Shown here: one piece after another, positions 35,505 through 43,086 of the stretch | Position numbering within the stretch: position 1 is the stretch's first letter | Layout: each line of letters starts with the position of its first letter | Assembly (NCBI GenBank): GCA_019459055.1 | Contig: JAIBEI010000050.1 | Coordinates: 62,001 to 126,000, forward strand | Length of the DNA: 64,000 nt | DNA from: Thiobacillus sp. | GTDB taxonomy: Bacteria; Pseudomonadota; Gammaproteobacteria; Burkholderiales; Thiobacillaceae | Direction of reading: 5' to 3' | Notes under the pieces: model-generated | The model's database searches: none | The model's input: only the letters and a program-made list of their open reading frames with translations | Told to the model about the DNA's origin: nothing | Translations under genes and position numbers: made by a program

Positions 35505-35550
35505 AAGGACGTTCCATCAAGAAGCGCCGCAAAATGCGGCGCAGACAACT

Positions 35551-36174
35551 TTAGAACAGGCTTTCAGGAACCACCAGCACATCACCCGGGCGCATGTCGA
35601 CGTTGGCGGAAATGTCGCCGCCTCGCAGCAGGTCTTCCAGACGCACGCCGAGACGTTCCTGCTTGCCGTTTTCGGTACGCAGAATGTAGGCCTTGTTGCC
35701 CGCGGCAAAATCGGTCAGGCCGCCGACCGCGATCATCAGGTCGATCAGGCTCATCTTTTCACGATAGTTGAGCGCCTGCGGCTTGGCCGCCTCGCCGACC
35801 ACGCGGAGCTGCTGGTCGAACGGACCGACGCCGCCGCCGACGATGACGGTGACGATGGGTTCCTGGATGTATTTGGCCAGCGCTTTTTCAATGTCGCGTG
35901 CCAACTGGGTGGGGGTCTTGCCGGAGGCCTGCAGGTCCTCGATCAGGTTCATGGTCATCTTGCCGTCGGGACGCACCGGGAAGCTGCCGGACACCTCGGG
36001 ATTGCGCCAGACAAACACATTGACCGAGTCGCCCGGGCCGACCAGGTAATTCCAGTCGAACTGTCCGGTGCGTTCGGGCGCAGGCGAATAGGTCGGCGTT
36101 CCAGCGCATCCCGCCATGGCAGCAACGGCCAGCACCACGCCGGCGCGCGCGATATGCTTATTGATCGAAAACAT
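35551..36174 (-). CDS. XrtA system polysaccharide export lipoprotein (Wza-like)
   Basis: A 207-residue outer-membrane lipoprotein. The ATG of MFSINKHIARAG was chosen because AAGGGAG lies seven bases upstream; a GTG two codons earlier would sit on that site. The signal peptide ends in the lipobox VAAMAGC. The poly-saccharide export domain reads YLVGPGDSVNVFVWRNPEVSG (about 43-63) and is followed by a SLBB-type domain with QLRVVGEAAKPQALNY. The C-terminus VRPGD-like motif is NVDMRPGDVLVVPESLF. It forms the outer-membrane gate for EPS. It is the first gene of the long minus-strand operon, downstream of the candidate sigma-54 promoter. Confidence 0.93.
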   Translation of the reverse strand: MFSINKHIARAGVVLAVAAMAGCAGTPTYSPAPERTGQFDWNYLVGPGDSVNVFVWRNPEVSGSFPVRPDGKMTMNLIEDLQASGKTPTQLARDIEKALAKYIQEPIVTVIVGGGVGPFDQQLRVVGEAAKPQALNYREKMSLIDLMIAVGGLTDFAAGNKAYILRTENGKQERLGVRLEDLLRGGDISANVDMRPGDVLVVPESLF

Positions 36175-36252
36175 GTCCACACTCCCTTTAATATGCAGTT
36201 AAATCCGCTGGCATTATGCCTGAGCGAGTTACACCCACCGCCGAGACTATAA

Positions 36253-36267
36253 GCAAGCCTCAAGCCA
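36253..36267 (-). promoter_or_regulatory. Candidate sigma-54 (-24/-12) promoter of the EPS/XrtA operon
   Basis: Read on the minus strand the sequence is TGGCTTGAGGCTTGC followed by T. The GG and GC dinucleotides are separated by exactly ten bases and the TTGCT end is consensus. The predicted transcript start is about 67 bases before the first gene. Two 8-base direct repeats (TATAGTCT on the minus strand, 36244-36251 and 36267-36274) flank the element. Dependence on RpoN fits what is known of XrtA systems, which often use a PrsK/PrsR pair, but those regulators are not in this window. Confidence 0.6.
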
Positions 36268-36331
36268 GACTATAGACGCTCCTGCCGGCTTGTTAAGCAA
36301 GGGCCGAACGCCAGCCAGGACGTCGGCAACC

Positions 36332-36345
36332 CGACACGGGTGTCG
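36332..36345. promoter_or_regulatory. Palindrome upstream of the sigma-54 site, possible enhancer-binding site
   Basis: CGACAC-GG-GTGTCG is a perfect 6+6 inverted repeat about 65 bases upstream of the -24 element of the EPS operon, a normal distance for a bacterial enhancer-binding protein. A similar GTGTCGG half-site occurs about 100 bases before the candidate sigma-54 site of the PEP-CTERM gene. Confidence 0.4.
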
Positions 36346-36380
36346 TAAGCCCGCCGCCTGTCGCGGTATCATGCCGCTCC

Positions 36381-36749
36381 ATGAGCCCTCACGAAATCGA
36401 CAGCCTCGACACCCTGCGTCTGCGCATCCGCGAATTCGCCCGCGCGCGCGCATGGGAAAGCTACCATACGCCCAAGAACCTGGTCATGGCGCTCTCCGTG
36501 GAAGCGGCGGAACTGCTGGAACCCTTCCAGTGGCTGACCCCGGAGCAAAGCCAGCACCTGAACGCCGAGCAGCACGAGGCGGTGCGCCAGGAAATCGCCG
36601 ATGTGCTGATCTACCTGACCCGGCTGGCCGATCTGCTAAACATCGACCTGCTGGAGGCCGCCGCCGACAAGCTGGCGCTCAATGCGCGAAAATACCCGGT
36701 CGAAAAAGCGCACGGCAATGCCCTTAAATATTCGGAATTCGAGAAATGA
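36381..36749 (+). CDS. MazG-like nucleotide pyrophosphohydrolase
   Basis: A 122-residue all-alpha NTP pyrophosphohydrolase of the short MazG/dCTPase type. The metal-binding acidic pattern is ALSVEAAELLEPFQWL (about 37-52) with EIADVLIYLTRLAD (about 73-86). These enzymes hydrolyse non-canonical or excess (d)NTPs to monophosphates in the cytoplasm. It is the first gene of a plus-strand run and its stop overlaps the start of the ferredoxin gene (ATGA). The promoter must lie in the same 200-base region that carries the divergent EPS promoter. Confidence 0.85.
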   Translation: MSPHEIDSLDTLRLRIREFARARAWESYHTPKNLVMALSVEAAELLEPFQWLTPEQSQHLNAEQHEAVRQEIADVLIYLTRLADLLNIDLLEAAADKLALNARKYPVEKAHGNALKYSEFEK

Positions 36750-37063
36750 CTGACCTGTATTACAAGCACCACGTCTTTTTCTGCACCAACCTGCGCGAGG
36801 ACGGCGCCAAATGCTGCGGCGCCTCGGGTGGCCAGCACATGCGTGACTACCTGAAGAAGAAGGTCAAGCAGGCAGACCTCAACGGCGAGGGCAAATTCCG
36901 CATCAACAGCGCCGGCTGCCTCGACCGCTGCGACGAGGGCCCGCTACTGGTGGTGTATCCGGAAGGCGTCTGGTACACCTATGTGGACGAGTCCGACATC
37001 GACGAGATCTTCGAGGTCCACCTCAAGCAGGGGCGTATCGTCGAGCGTCTGCAACTGAAGTGA
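36746..37063 (+). CDS. Thioredoxin-like (2Fe-2S) ferredoxin
   Basis: A 105-residue protein of the thioredoxin-fold ferredoxin family. Four cysteines are placed as cluster ligands: Cys13 (FFCTN), Cys23 or Cys24 (KCCG), Cys58 and Cys62 ([11 protein letters not shown]). The C-terminal half, [20 protein letters not shown], is standard for the family. It should carry electrons in the cytoplasm, but its partner is not known. It is coupled to both neighbours by ATGA and GTGA overlaps. Confidence 0.9.
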   Translation: MTDLYYKHHVFFCTNLREDGAKCCGASGGQHMRDYLKKKVKQADLNGEGKFRINSAGCLDRCDEGPLLVVYPEGVWYTYVDESDIDEIFEVHLKQGRIVERLQLK

Positions 37064-37689
37064 AGCGGACGGGCGAAGCGGCCAAAATAAAACGCTACAA
37101 GCTGCGCATTCCGGTTTCAGTCGGCAAGCTGGAAACCGTGATCGACGACCCCGAGACCGATCGCCGCGGCCTGCTGCTGGTGGCCCATCCGCATCCGCTG
37201 CACGGCGGCAGCCTCGACAACAAGGTCGTCACCACCCTGGCCCGCGCTGCCAACGAGGCCGGCTGGGTCAGCGTACGGCCGAACTTTCGCGGCGTCGGCA
37301 TGAGCGACGGCGCATTCGATGCAGGGATGGGCGAAACCGACGACCTGCTGGCGGTCGCCCGCTTCGTCGAAGCGAGCTACCCCGGCCTGCCGTGGACACT
37401 GGCCGGATTTTCCTTCGGCGCCTTCGTGCAGCACCGCCTGCGCCAGGAACTGCACGCCAAGCGCCTGATCCTGGTCGCCCCGGCGGTCACCATGTACGAG
37501 TTCGACCCGGTGCCGGCGGACACCGTGGTGATTTTCGGCGACGCCGACGAACTCATCCCGCCCGCCGCGATCCGCCTGTGGGCCGAGCAGCAAAAATTGA
37601 CCGTGAAATCGATCCCCGATGCCGGCCATTTTTTCCACGGCAAGCTGAAGGAGCTGAAGCAGGCGTTTCTGGAGGCATGCCCGTGCTGA
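37060..37689 (+). CDS. Alpha/beta hydrolase family protein
   Basis: A 209-residue cytosolic hydrolase. The GTG start overlaps the ferredoxin stop (GTGA). Motifs are [19 protein letters not shown] (about 40-58), [18 protein letters not shown] (about 72-89), the nucleophile elbow [10 protein letters not shown] with Ser (about 114-123), a DADE loop (about 166-175) and the C-terminal catalytic His in DAGHFFHG (about 188-195). It belongs to the small COG2945-like group with unknown substrates. The 3' end overlaps the ABC ATPase gene by 13 bases. Confidence 0.88.
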   Translation: MKRTGEAAKIKRYKLRIPVSVGKLETVIDDPETDRRGLLLVAHPHPLHGGSLDNKVVTTLARAANEAGWVSVRPNFRGVGMSDGAFDAGMGETDDLLAVARFVEASYPGLPWTLAGFSFGAFVQHRLRQELHAKRLILVAPAVTMYEFDPVPADTVVIFGDADELIPPAAIRLWAEQQKLTVKSIPDAGHFFHGKLKELKQAFLEACPC

Positions 37690-38588
37690 AGGTGCGCGGC
37701 CTGACGAAAAGATACGGCGACACCGAGGTGGTGCGCGGCCTCGACCTCGACGTGCGGCGCGGCGAATGTTTCGGTCTTTTGGGCCCCAACGGCGCCGGCA
37801 AGACCACCACGCTGAGGTTGCTGCTGGGGCTGATCGAACCCGACGCCGGCAGCATCGAACTGGCCGGCATCGCGGTGCCGCAGCATGCGCGCGAGGCGCG
37901 CATGAAGGTCGGCGTGGTGCCGCAGATGGACAACCTCGACCCGGATTTCTCGGTGCGCGAAAACCTGCTCGCCTACGGCCGCTATTTCGGCATGGACAAG
38001 GCCGCCATTGCCGCGCGATTGCCCGAACTGCTGGAATTCGCCGGGCTCGCCAACAAGGCCGACGCGCAGATCGCCCAGCTGTCGGGCGGCATGAAGCGAC
38101 GGCTGACGCTGGCGCGCGCGCTGGTGCACGACCCCGACATCCTGTTTCTCGACGAGCCCACCACCGGCCTCGACCCGCAGGCGCGCCACCTCATCTGGCA
38201 GGGCCTGCGGCGGCTGATCGCGGACGGCAAGACCATCGTGCTGACCACGCATTTCATGGAGGAAGCCGAACGCCTCACCGACCGGCTGGCCATCCTCGAC
38301 CATGGCCGTCTGGTGGCCGAAGGCGCGCCGCGTGCGCTGATCGAATCGCACATCGAGCCGGCCGTGGTCGAGGTCTACGGCGAGGGGCTGGACGCCTGGA
38401 GGCGAGATCACGCCGGCGGGGTCTGCCAGCGCTCCGAGACCGTCGGCGAAACCCTGTTCTGCTACACCTGTAATGCCGAGCAGGTGATCGACGCGCTGAA
38501 GCGGGCGCCCACGCTGCGCTACCTGCACCGGCCGTCGAACCTGGAGGACGTGTTCCTCAAGCTCACCGGACGGGATCTGCGGGATTAA
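37677..38588 (+). CDS. NodI-like ABC transporter ATP-binding protein
   Basis: A 303-residue ATPase. The start is the ATG of [15 protein letters not shown], just inside the hydrolase gene; the frame is open further upstream but non-coding. Walker A is [14 protein letters not shown] (about 34-47), the Q-loop [14 protein letters not shown], the signature LSGGMKRR (about 137-144) and Walker [13 protein letters not shown] (about 155-166). The C-terminal 70 residues follow the NodI pattern with [16 protein letters not shown]. With the permease downstream it should form an ABC-2 exporter for a lipo-oligosaccharide or similar glycolipid. Confidence 0.9.
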   Translation: MPVLKVRGLTKRYGDTEVVRGLDLDVRRGECFGLLGPNGAGKTTTLRLLLGLIEPDAGSIELAGIAVPQHAREARMKVGVVPQMDNLDPDFSVRENLLAYGRYFGMDKAAIAARLPELLEFAGLANKADAQIAQLSGGMKRRLTLARALVHDPDILFLDEPTTGLDPQARHLIWQGLRRLIADGKTIVLTTHFMEEAERLTDRLAILDHGRLVAEGAPRALIESHIEPAVVEVYGEGLDAWRRDHAGGVCQRSETVGETLFCYTCNAEQVIDALKRAPTLRYLHRPSNLEDVFLKLTGRDLRD

Positions 38589-38600
38589 ATGATGAAAACC

Positions 38601-38745
38601 TTTTTTTCGTCCGCAAAGGACGCGAAAAAACGCAAAGAAAACCTTGAACTGCACGCGTTCAAGACAGCGCATGATCTGGCGGCATGCCCACGCCTTATCG
38701 ATACCCACTTCGCGTCCCTTCGCGTCCTTCGCGGATAAACAAAAA
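38601..38745. repeat. MITE-like inverted-repeat element between nodI- and nodJ-type genes
   Basis: Two arms of about 37 bases, 38601-38637 and 38709-38745, form an imperfect inverted repeat. The core TCCGCAAAGGACGCGAA in the left arm pairs with TCCGCGAAGGACGCGAA read from the right arm, and the T-rich ends match too. The left arm also folds into its own hairpin. The element ends at the permease ATG, leaving no clear Shine-Dalgarno sequence. No transposase is encoded. Confidence 0.65.
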
Positions 38746-39530
38746 TGCGTTCCAACCTGCGGCTCCCCCGCCTGTCCTGGCGCTTCATCCCGGTGTGGCA
38801 GCGCAACTACCTGGTGTGGAAGAAGCTCGCCATTCCGTCCATCCTCGGCAACCTGGCCGACCCGATGCTCTACATGCTGGGCCTGGGCTATGGCCTCGGC
38901 AGCCTCTTGCCCGACGTCGGCGGCATGCCCTACCTCACCTTCCTCGCCGCCGGCACGGTGGCCTACAGCACGATGAACGCCGCCACCTTCGAGGTGCTGT
39001 ATTCGAGCTTCTCGCGCATGCACGTGCAACGCACCTGGGACGCCATCATGAACGCGCCGCTCACGCTCGACGACGTCATGCTGGGCGAACTCACCTGGGC
39101 GGTGGCGAAAAGCCTGCTGTCCGGGGTGGCGATTCTGGCGGTGATCTGGGGGCTAGGCCTCTACGGCAACTTCTGGATGACGCTGTGGATCATCCCGGTG
39201 GTGGCGCTGGTCGGCTTCTGCTTCGGCGGCCTGGGACTGGTGATGAACGCGGTGTCGCCCAGCTACGACTTCTTCCTCTACTACTTCAGCCTGGTGATCA
39301 CGCCAATGGTGCTGCTGTGCGGCGTGTTTTTCCCGGTGTCGCAACTGCCGCTGCCGGTGCAGGCGGTGTCGGCCTGGCTGCCGCTCACCCACGCCATCGA
39401 CCTGGCGCGCCCGCTGGTCGTCGGCATCGTGCCCGGCAACATCGCGCTCCACGTCGTCGCACTGCTGATTTACGGCAGCCTGGGCTACGTCATCGCGCTG
39501 GCACTGACGCGACGGCGACTGCTGAAGTAA
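38745..39530 (+). CDS. NodJ-like ABC-2 transporter permease
   Basis: A 261-residue inner-membrane protein with six hydrophobic segments and the NodJ-type N-terminus RFIPVWQRNYLVWKKLAIPS followed by NLADPMLYMLGLGYGLG (about 37-53). The middle carries MHVQRTWDAIMNAPLTLDD and GELTWAVAKSLLSGV; the C-terminal part has GVFFPVSQLPLPVQ. It would pair with the NodI-like ATPase encoded 156 bases upstream to export a glycolipid or polysaccharide. The gap between the two normally adjacent genes is filled by a small inverted-repeat element that reaches the start codon. Confidence 0.9.
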   Translation: MRSNLRLPRLSWRFIPVWQRNYLVWKKLAIPSILGNLADPMLYMLGLGYGLGSLLPDVGGMPYLTFLAAGTVAYSTMNAATFEVLYSSFSRMHVQRTWDAIMNAPLTLDDVMLGELTWAVAKSLLSGVAILAVIWGLGLYGNFWMTLWIIPVVALVGFCFGGLGLVMNAVSPSYDFFLYYFSLVITPMVLLCGVFFPVSQLPLPVQAVSAWLPLTHAIDLARPLVVGIVPGNIALHVVALLIYGSLGYVIALALTRRRLLK

Positions 39531-39851
39531 GCATCGGGTCGGCAGCCCGGTTGCTTTGATGCCACCCAGAATGGGAGGGCAGAAACCGATGCGGATATGG
39601 AAAATGGAGAACGGCCAATCCACATCCGATGTGTCGGAAAATTTTACACTTCCCAAATCGACGGCATACCTGATTCGTCGAAATGAATGCAAAATCCATA
39701 CAAATCAATTCGTTGAATACAGATCCTCATTTCTGGAACAGATTGTGCTTTTATCAAGACATTGCTTGGCAATGAATCTCATCCAGATTCCAAGCTCGGT
39801 TCTTAAGCGCAGCCTGCGCGCATGAACAATAACAAATGGAGGCATCTGATC
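39531..39851. other. AT-richer regulatory spacer before the PEP-CTERM gene
   Basis: About 320 bases without a supported gene. Base composition is clearly more AT-rich than the surroundings. It contains a possible weak stem just after the permease stop, the candidate half-site GTGTCGG at 39631-39637, an AAAATTTT core, and the candidate sigma-54 promoter at 39734. An 89-codon open frame exists here but lacks a ribosome site and recognisable content. Confidence 0.55.
39734..39749 (+). promoter_or_regulatory. Candidate sigma-54 promoter of the PEP-CTERM gene
   Basis: TGGAACAGATTGTGC followed by T keeps GG and GC exactly ten bases apart and differs from the TGGCACR-N4-TTGC consensus at two positions. 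The expected transcript start is about 90 bases before the chosen ATG at 39852. This is the second such site in the window; the first precedes the EPS operon. Confidence 0.5.
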
Positions 39852-40913
39852 ATGACGACACCACCCACCCACCCAAGCGCACGACGTCTCGGCGTGCTGG
39901 GCGTTGCGGTTTATACCTTGCTCAGCCCGTCCGGAAAAATCATCTCCGGCGCAGCTGCGGCCATCTTGCTGGCAGGCGGACTCATGACGCAACTGCGTCC
40001 AGCTTCCCCGCCCGCCGCCCAAGCCCCCGCACCAACCCCTGTCGCCCCCACCCGCCTGGCCCACAGCGCGTCCTCTGCGCCCGTTTTCACCTACATCGAA
40101 CTCGATGGACAAATGCTACCCGTGGTGCTGACCGAAAGCTCGACGAGTAACAGCCCTGTCGGACGCGGATCCGCGTCTGTCTCGCCTTCCGACTACCCAT
40201 CGAGCAGCGGTGGACGCGGATCGGCGTCTGTCTCGTCTTCTGTCTACCCATCTAACGGCGGCGGGCGCGGACCGGGAGCGGGTTCGCCACCTTCCGGCCC
40301 TCGCCTAGGCTCGCCGAGCCCTCCCGGCGGGCTCCCGCCCGAAGCTTCGCAGCCGGACGGTACCCCAACGCCTCCGACCACGACCGGCCGTATACCACCG
40401 ACACACCTCGCCAGTTCCGGTGATCCTACCGGTAACGAGCCGAACGACGCGGGCTCGCCCCCGCCGCAGGGCGAACCGGGAAACGGGTCGCGTGAATCGC
40501 CTGACAACGTCCCCGGGGTTCTGGCCGAAGCACCGGAATCTCAGTTCACACCGGGAAATGATGCTGGCGCGCCAACGGCACCGCTGCAGGACGAACCCCG
40601 CCACGAACTGCTCGAGCCGCCCTTCTTTGGCAGCGTGCCGAGTCCCTTCGAAGCACCAGAATCGCAACTCCCAATGGGAATGGACGATCTACTCAACCCA
40701 GGAATGGACGATCCACTCAACCCACTCAACCCGTTGGTCCCACTTTCCGAGCAGCCCGAGCCGCTTCTGCTCACGTCGCCATACGACGGCCAGTCGCTGC
40801 CGCAAATCGCGGCTGCCGTGCCGGAGCCTTCGGTGATCGCTTTGATGCTGCTGGGGTTGACCGCATTGGGCTGGGCGGGGCGCCGTCGGCCATCCGCCAC
40901 GCAACGCACCTAG
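39852..40913 (+). CDS. PEP-CTERM sorting-domain protein, low complexity, Pro/Ser/Gly-rich
   Basis: A 353-residue exported protein. I chose the ATG at 39852, which has GGAGG nine bases upstream; an ATG at 39822 lacks a site. The N-terminus is Thr/Pro-rich and then hydrophobic ([19 protein letters not shown]), a signal or anchor segment. The body is disordered-looking: two tandem copies of a 17-residue unit ([17 protein letters not shown] and a variant), Pro/Gly-rich sequence, then acidic DDLLNP-type repeats. The C-terminus is a textbook sorting signal: [19 protein letters not shown] followed by AGRRR. It should be processed by XrtA. The stop overlaps that of lipA (CTAG). Confidence 0.9.
   Translation: MTTPPTHPSARRLGVLGVAVYTLLSPSGKIISGAAAAILLAGGLMTQLRPASPPAAQAPAPTPVAPTRLAHSASSAPVFTYIELDGQMLPVVLTESSTSNSPVGRGSASVSPSDYPSSSGGRGSASVSSSVYPSNGGGRGPGAGSPPSGPRLGSPSPPGGLPPEASQPDGTPTPPTTTGRIPPTHLASSGDPTGNEPNDAGSPPPQGEPGNGSRESPDNVPGVLAEAPESQFTPGNDAGAPTAPLQDEPRHELLEPPFFGSVPSPFEAPESQLPMGMDDLLNPGMDDPLNPLNPLVPLSEQPEPLLLTSPYDGQSLPQIAAAVPEPSVIALMLLGLTALGWAGRRRPSATQRT
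40161..40262 (+). repeat. Two tandem 51-base repeats inside the PEP-CTERM gene
   Basis: Units at 40161-40211 and 40212-40262 both begin GGACGCGGATC(C/G)GCGTCTG and encode the 17-residue Gly/Ser-rich unit. A third, degenerate start (GGGCGCGG) follows. The high similarity of the copies points to recent duplication. Confidence 0.75.
40677..40724 (+). repeat. Two tandem 24-base repeats inside the PEP-CTERM gene
   Basis: GGAATGGACGATC followed by (T/C)ACTCAACCCA occurs twice, at 40677-40700 and 40701-40724, encoding GMDDLLNP and GMDDPLNP. A partial third copy follows. Confidence 0.7.
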
Positions 40914-41842
40914 CCTTCGATACCCGCCGCCTGCTGGTCGGCGTGGTAACTTGACCGCACCATCGGGCCGCAGGCGGCATGCCTGAAACCCATCGCCAGC
41001 GCTTCCTGCTCGAACTGCGCAAAGCGCTCGGGCGTGACGAATCGCAGCACCGGCAGATGGTGCTGCGAAGGCTGCAGATACTGCCCCAAAGTGAGCATGT
41101 CGACGCCGTGCGCACGCAGGTCGCGCATCACCTCCAGGATCTCGTCGTCCTCTTCGCCCAGCCCCAGCATCAGGCCCGACTTGGTCGGGATGGCGGGATG
41201 GCGTGCCTTGAAGTCCTGCAGCAGCTTCAGCGAGTGCGCATAGTCGGCGCCGGGGCGCGCCGCCTTGTACAGGCGCGGCACAGTTTCCAGGTTGTGGTTC
41301 ATCACGTCGGGCGGCGCACGATCGAGCATGGCGAGCGCCTTGTCGAGCCGGCCGCGGAAATCCGGGGTGAGGATTTCGATGCGGGTGGCCGGCGAGGCTT
41401 CGCGCACCGCCGCGATGCACAGCGCAAAATGCTCGGCCCCGCCATCGCGCAGGTCGTCGCGGTCGACGCTGGTGATCACCACGTATTTCAGCGCCATCAG
41501 GGCGATGGTCTCGGCCAGATGGCGTGGCTCGTCCACGTCCGGCGGCAGCGGGGTGCCGTGGCCGACGTCGCAGAACGGGCAGCGCCGCGTGCACAGGTCG
41601 CCGAGGATCATGAAGGTGGCGATGCCGTGGCCGAAGCATTCGCCCAGATTGGGGCATGAGGCTTCCTCGCACACGGTATGCAGCTTCGCCTCGCGCAGGA
41701 TGTCCTTCAGGCGTCCGACATTGGGTACGTTGGACGATTTGGCACGAATCCACGACGGCAACCTCATCCGAGGTTGCGGCACGATCTTGATCGGGATGCG
41801 TGCGGTCTTCGCCGCGCCTTTGTGCTGGATAGGATCTGCCAT
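40910..41842 (-). CDS. lipA: Lipoyl synthase
   Basis: A 310-residue radical-SAM enzyme that inserts two sulfurs into protein-bound octanoyl groups. The auxiliary cluster motif is [12 protein letters not shown] (about 58-69), and the radical-SAM motif is [10 protein letters not shown] (about 84-93). Typical segments follow: [31 protein letters not shown] and [15 protein letters not shown]. Length is normal. It lies a few kilobases from lipB, with a hypothetical gene and a thioredoxin-like gene between. Divergent from the hypothetical gene at 41881, it converges with the PEP-CTERM gene. Confidence 0.97.
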   Translation of the reverse strand: MADPIQHKGAAKTARIPIKIVPQPRMRLPSWIRAKSSNVPNVGRLKDILREAKLHTVCEEASCPNLGECFGHGIATFMILGDLCTRRCPFCDVGHGTPLPPDVDEPRHLAETIALMALKYVVITSVDRDDLRDGGAEHFALCIAAVREASPATRIEILTPDFRGRLDKALAMLDRAPPDVMNHNLETVPRLYKAARPGADYAHSLKLLQDFKARHPAIPTKSGLMLGLGEEDDEILEVMRDLRAHGVDMLTLGQYLQPSQHHLPVLRFVTPERFAQFEQEALAMGFRHAACGPMVRSSYHADQQAAGIEG

Positions 41843-41880
41843 AATCTGCTCGGAACAACGTTGAATTCGAATTTTATCCT

Positions 41881-42444
41881 ATGCGACGACTGCCCCTGAC
41901 CCTGCTGGCCGTGTGGAGTGCTGCATCTCTTGCCGGCACCGAGCCCAGCATGGATGCCGAAACCGGGCTCGCCACCTGGCAAACCGAAACCGCCGGCATC
42001 CAGGTGCGCCTGACCCAGATCAGTCCGGACCAGGCACGCGGTTTTTATCAGGCGCGCGGATTCTCGCCCGAGGCGGCGGAACGCTACGCCGCCGAGTGCG
42101 TCTTCATGACCGTGGTGCGCAATGTCGGTGATGCGCCGATCCACCACCGGCTGGCCGACTGGCGCTATGAACCGGCCGGGAAGCCGCCGCGCGCCATTCG
42201 CAGCAAGGCCCAGTGGGAACGCATCTGGAAGCGGCAGGGCGTTCCGGAAGCGGCGCGCATCGCCTTCGCCTGGGCGCAGATCCCCGACACGCAAACGTAT
42301 GCGCCGGGCGACTGGAACCAGGGCATGACGAGCTACAGCGTGCCGCGCGGCGGCGCGTTCACGCTGCGCTTCGTCTGGCGCGCCGGCGGCAAACAGCATT
42401 CAGGAAAACTCGAACAGGTGAGGTGTGCGGATGAAAATGCGTAA
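41881..42444 (+). CDS. Hypothetical exported protein
   Basis: A 187-residue protein with a short signal peptide (LTLLAVWSAASLAG). The mature part is probably an all-beta periplasmic domain: TAGIQVRLTQISPDQARGFY, CVFMTVVRNVGDAPIHHRL and a C-terminal strand AFTLRFVWRAGG. One Cys in the middle and one near the end may form a disulfide. I do not recognise a family. The 3' end overlaps the thioredoxin-like gene by about 14 bases, so the two are coupled and may act together in periplasmic redox or copper-related chemistry; that is inference only. Confidence 0.7.
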   Translation: MRRLPLTLLAVWSAASLAGTEPSMDAETGLATWQTETAGIQVRLTQISPDQARGFYQARGFSPEAAERYAAECVFMTVVRNVGDAPIHHRLADWRYEPAGKPPRAIRSKAQWERIWKRQGVPEAARIAFAWAQIPDTQTYAPGDWNQGMTSYSVPRGGAFTLRFVWRAGGKQHSGKLEQVRCADENA

Positions 42445-42979
42445 TCGATTGGCGAGCCTGGCGTTTGCCGCGCTTTGTTTGCCGGGCGTGCCGGTGGCGA
42501 GCGCCATTGCGGCCGACCTGCCGCGCCTCTCCCACAGCCTGACCCGGCAGGCGCCCAAGCCCGCCCCGACGCTCAAGCTCAAAGACCTCGACGGCCAGCC
42601 GTACGACCTCGCGCAACTCAAAGGCAAGGTCGTTCTGATCAATTTCTGGGCCACCTGGTGTCCGCCGTGCCGGCGCGAAATGCCGTCGATGGAACGCCTG
42701 TCGCAGACGCTCAAGGGCGAGGCCTTCAGCGTGCTGGCGGTGGATGTCGGCGAAAATGCCGACACCATCGAGACCTTCACCGGCCAGCTCGACACCACCC
42801 TGACCTTCCCCATCCTGCTCGATACCCGCAGCCGCACCATGCAGGCGTGGAAAGTGGCGGGACTGCCGACCACCTTCCTGGTCGACCAGCAGGGGCGCAT
42901 CGTCGCCAGCGCCATCGGTGGGCGCGAATTCGATCACCCGGAAATGATCCGGGCGATCCGGGAGTTGCTGGGGAAGTAG
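42431..42979 (+). CDS. TlpA/ResA-like periplasmic thioredoxin
   Basis: A 182-residue exported thiol-disulfide protein. The ATG of MKMRNRLASL has AGGTGAGG seven bases upstream. The signal peptide ends ASAIAA. The thioredoxin fold shows LKGKVVLINFWATWCPPCRREM with the active site WCPPC near residue 75 and the cis-proline loop VAGLPTTFLVDQQG (about 141-154). It reduces or isomerises disulfides in the periplasm. It overlaps the hypothetical exported protein gene upstream. Repeat-like sequence follows before the convergent lipB gene. Confidence 0.9.
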   Translation: MKMRNRLASLAFAALCLPGVPVASAIAADLPRLSHSLTRQAPKPAPTLKLKDLDGQPYDLAQLKGKVVLINFWATWCPPCRREMPSMERLSQTLKGEAFSVLAVDVGENADTIETFTGQLDTTLTFPILLDTRSRTMQAWKVAGLPTTFLVDQQGRIVASAIGGREFDHPEMIRAIRELLGK

Positions 42980-43044
42980 GGGTCAGGGGTCAGGGAAGAC
43001 TACAGGGGCATCCCAATCGGGAACGCCTTTAGTTGACGCCCGAA

Positions 43045-43067
43045 GGTGCACGAAGTGCACCCTACCC
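43045..43067. repeat. Short palindromic repeat, copy 1
   Basis: GGTGCAC-GAA-GTGCACC is a perfect 7-base stem with a three-base loop followed by CTACCC. A near-identical unit in the opposite orientation occurs at 60296-60316. It lies between the convergent tlpA-like and lipB genes, where it could also act as a transcript-end hairpin. Confidence 0.6.
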
Positions 43068-43086
43068 CGCCTCTCCGGAAAATCCG

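Noticed and set aside
37377-39029. 550-codon minus-strand frame opposite the hydrolase and ABC genes
   Set aside because: It runs antisense to two conserved families and through the inverted-repeat element; typical shadow frame.
39535-39570. Possible terminator stem after the NodJ-like permease
   Set aside because: Pairing is short and interrupted and no U-tract follows.
39556-39825. 89-codon open frame before the PEP-CTERM gene
   Set aside because: No ribosome site, no recognisable protein features, unusual composition, and it covers the candidate promoter; better read as regulatory DNA.
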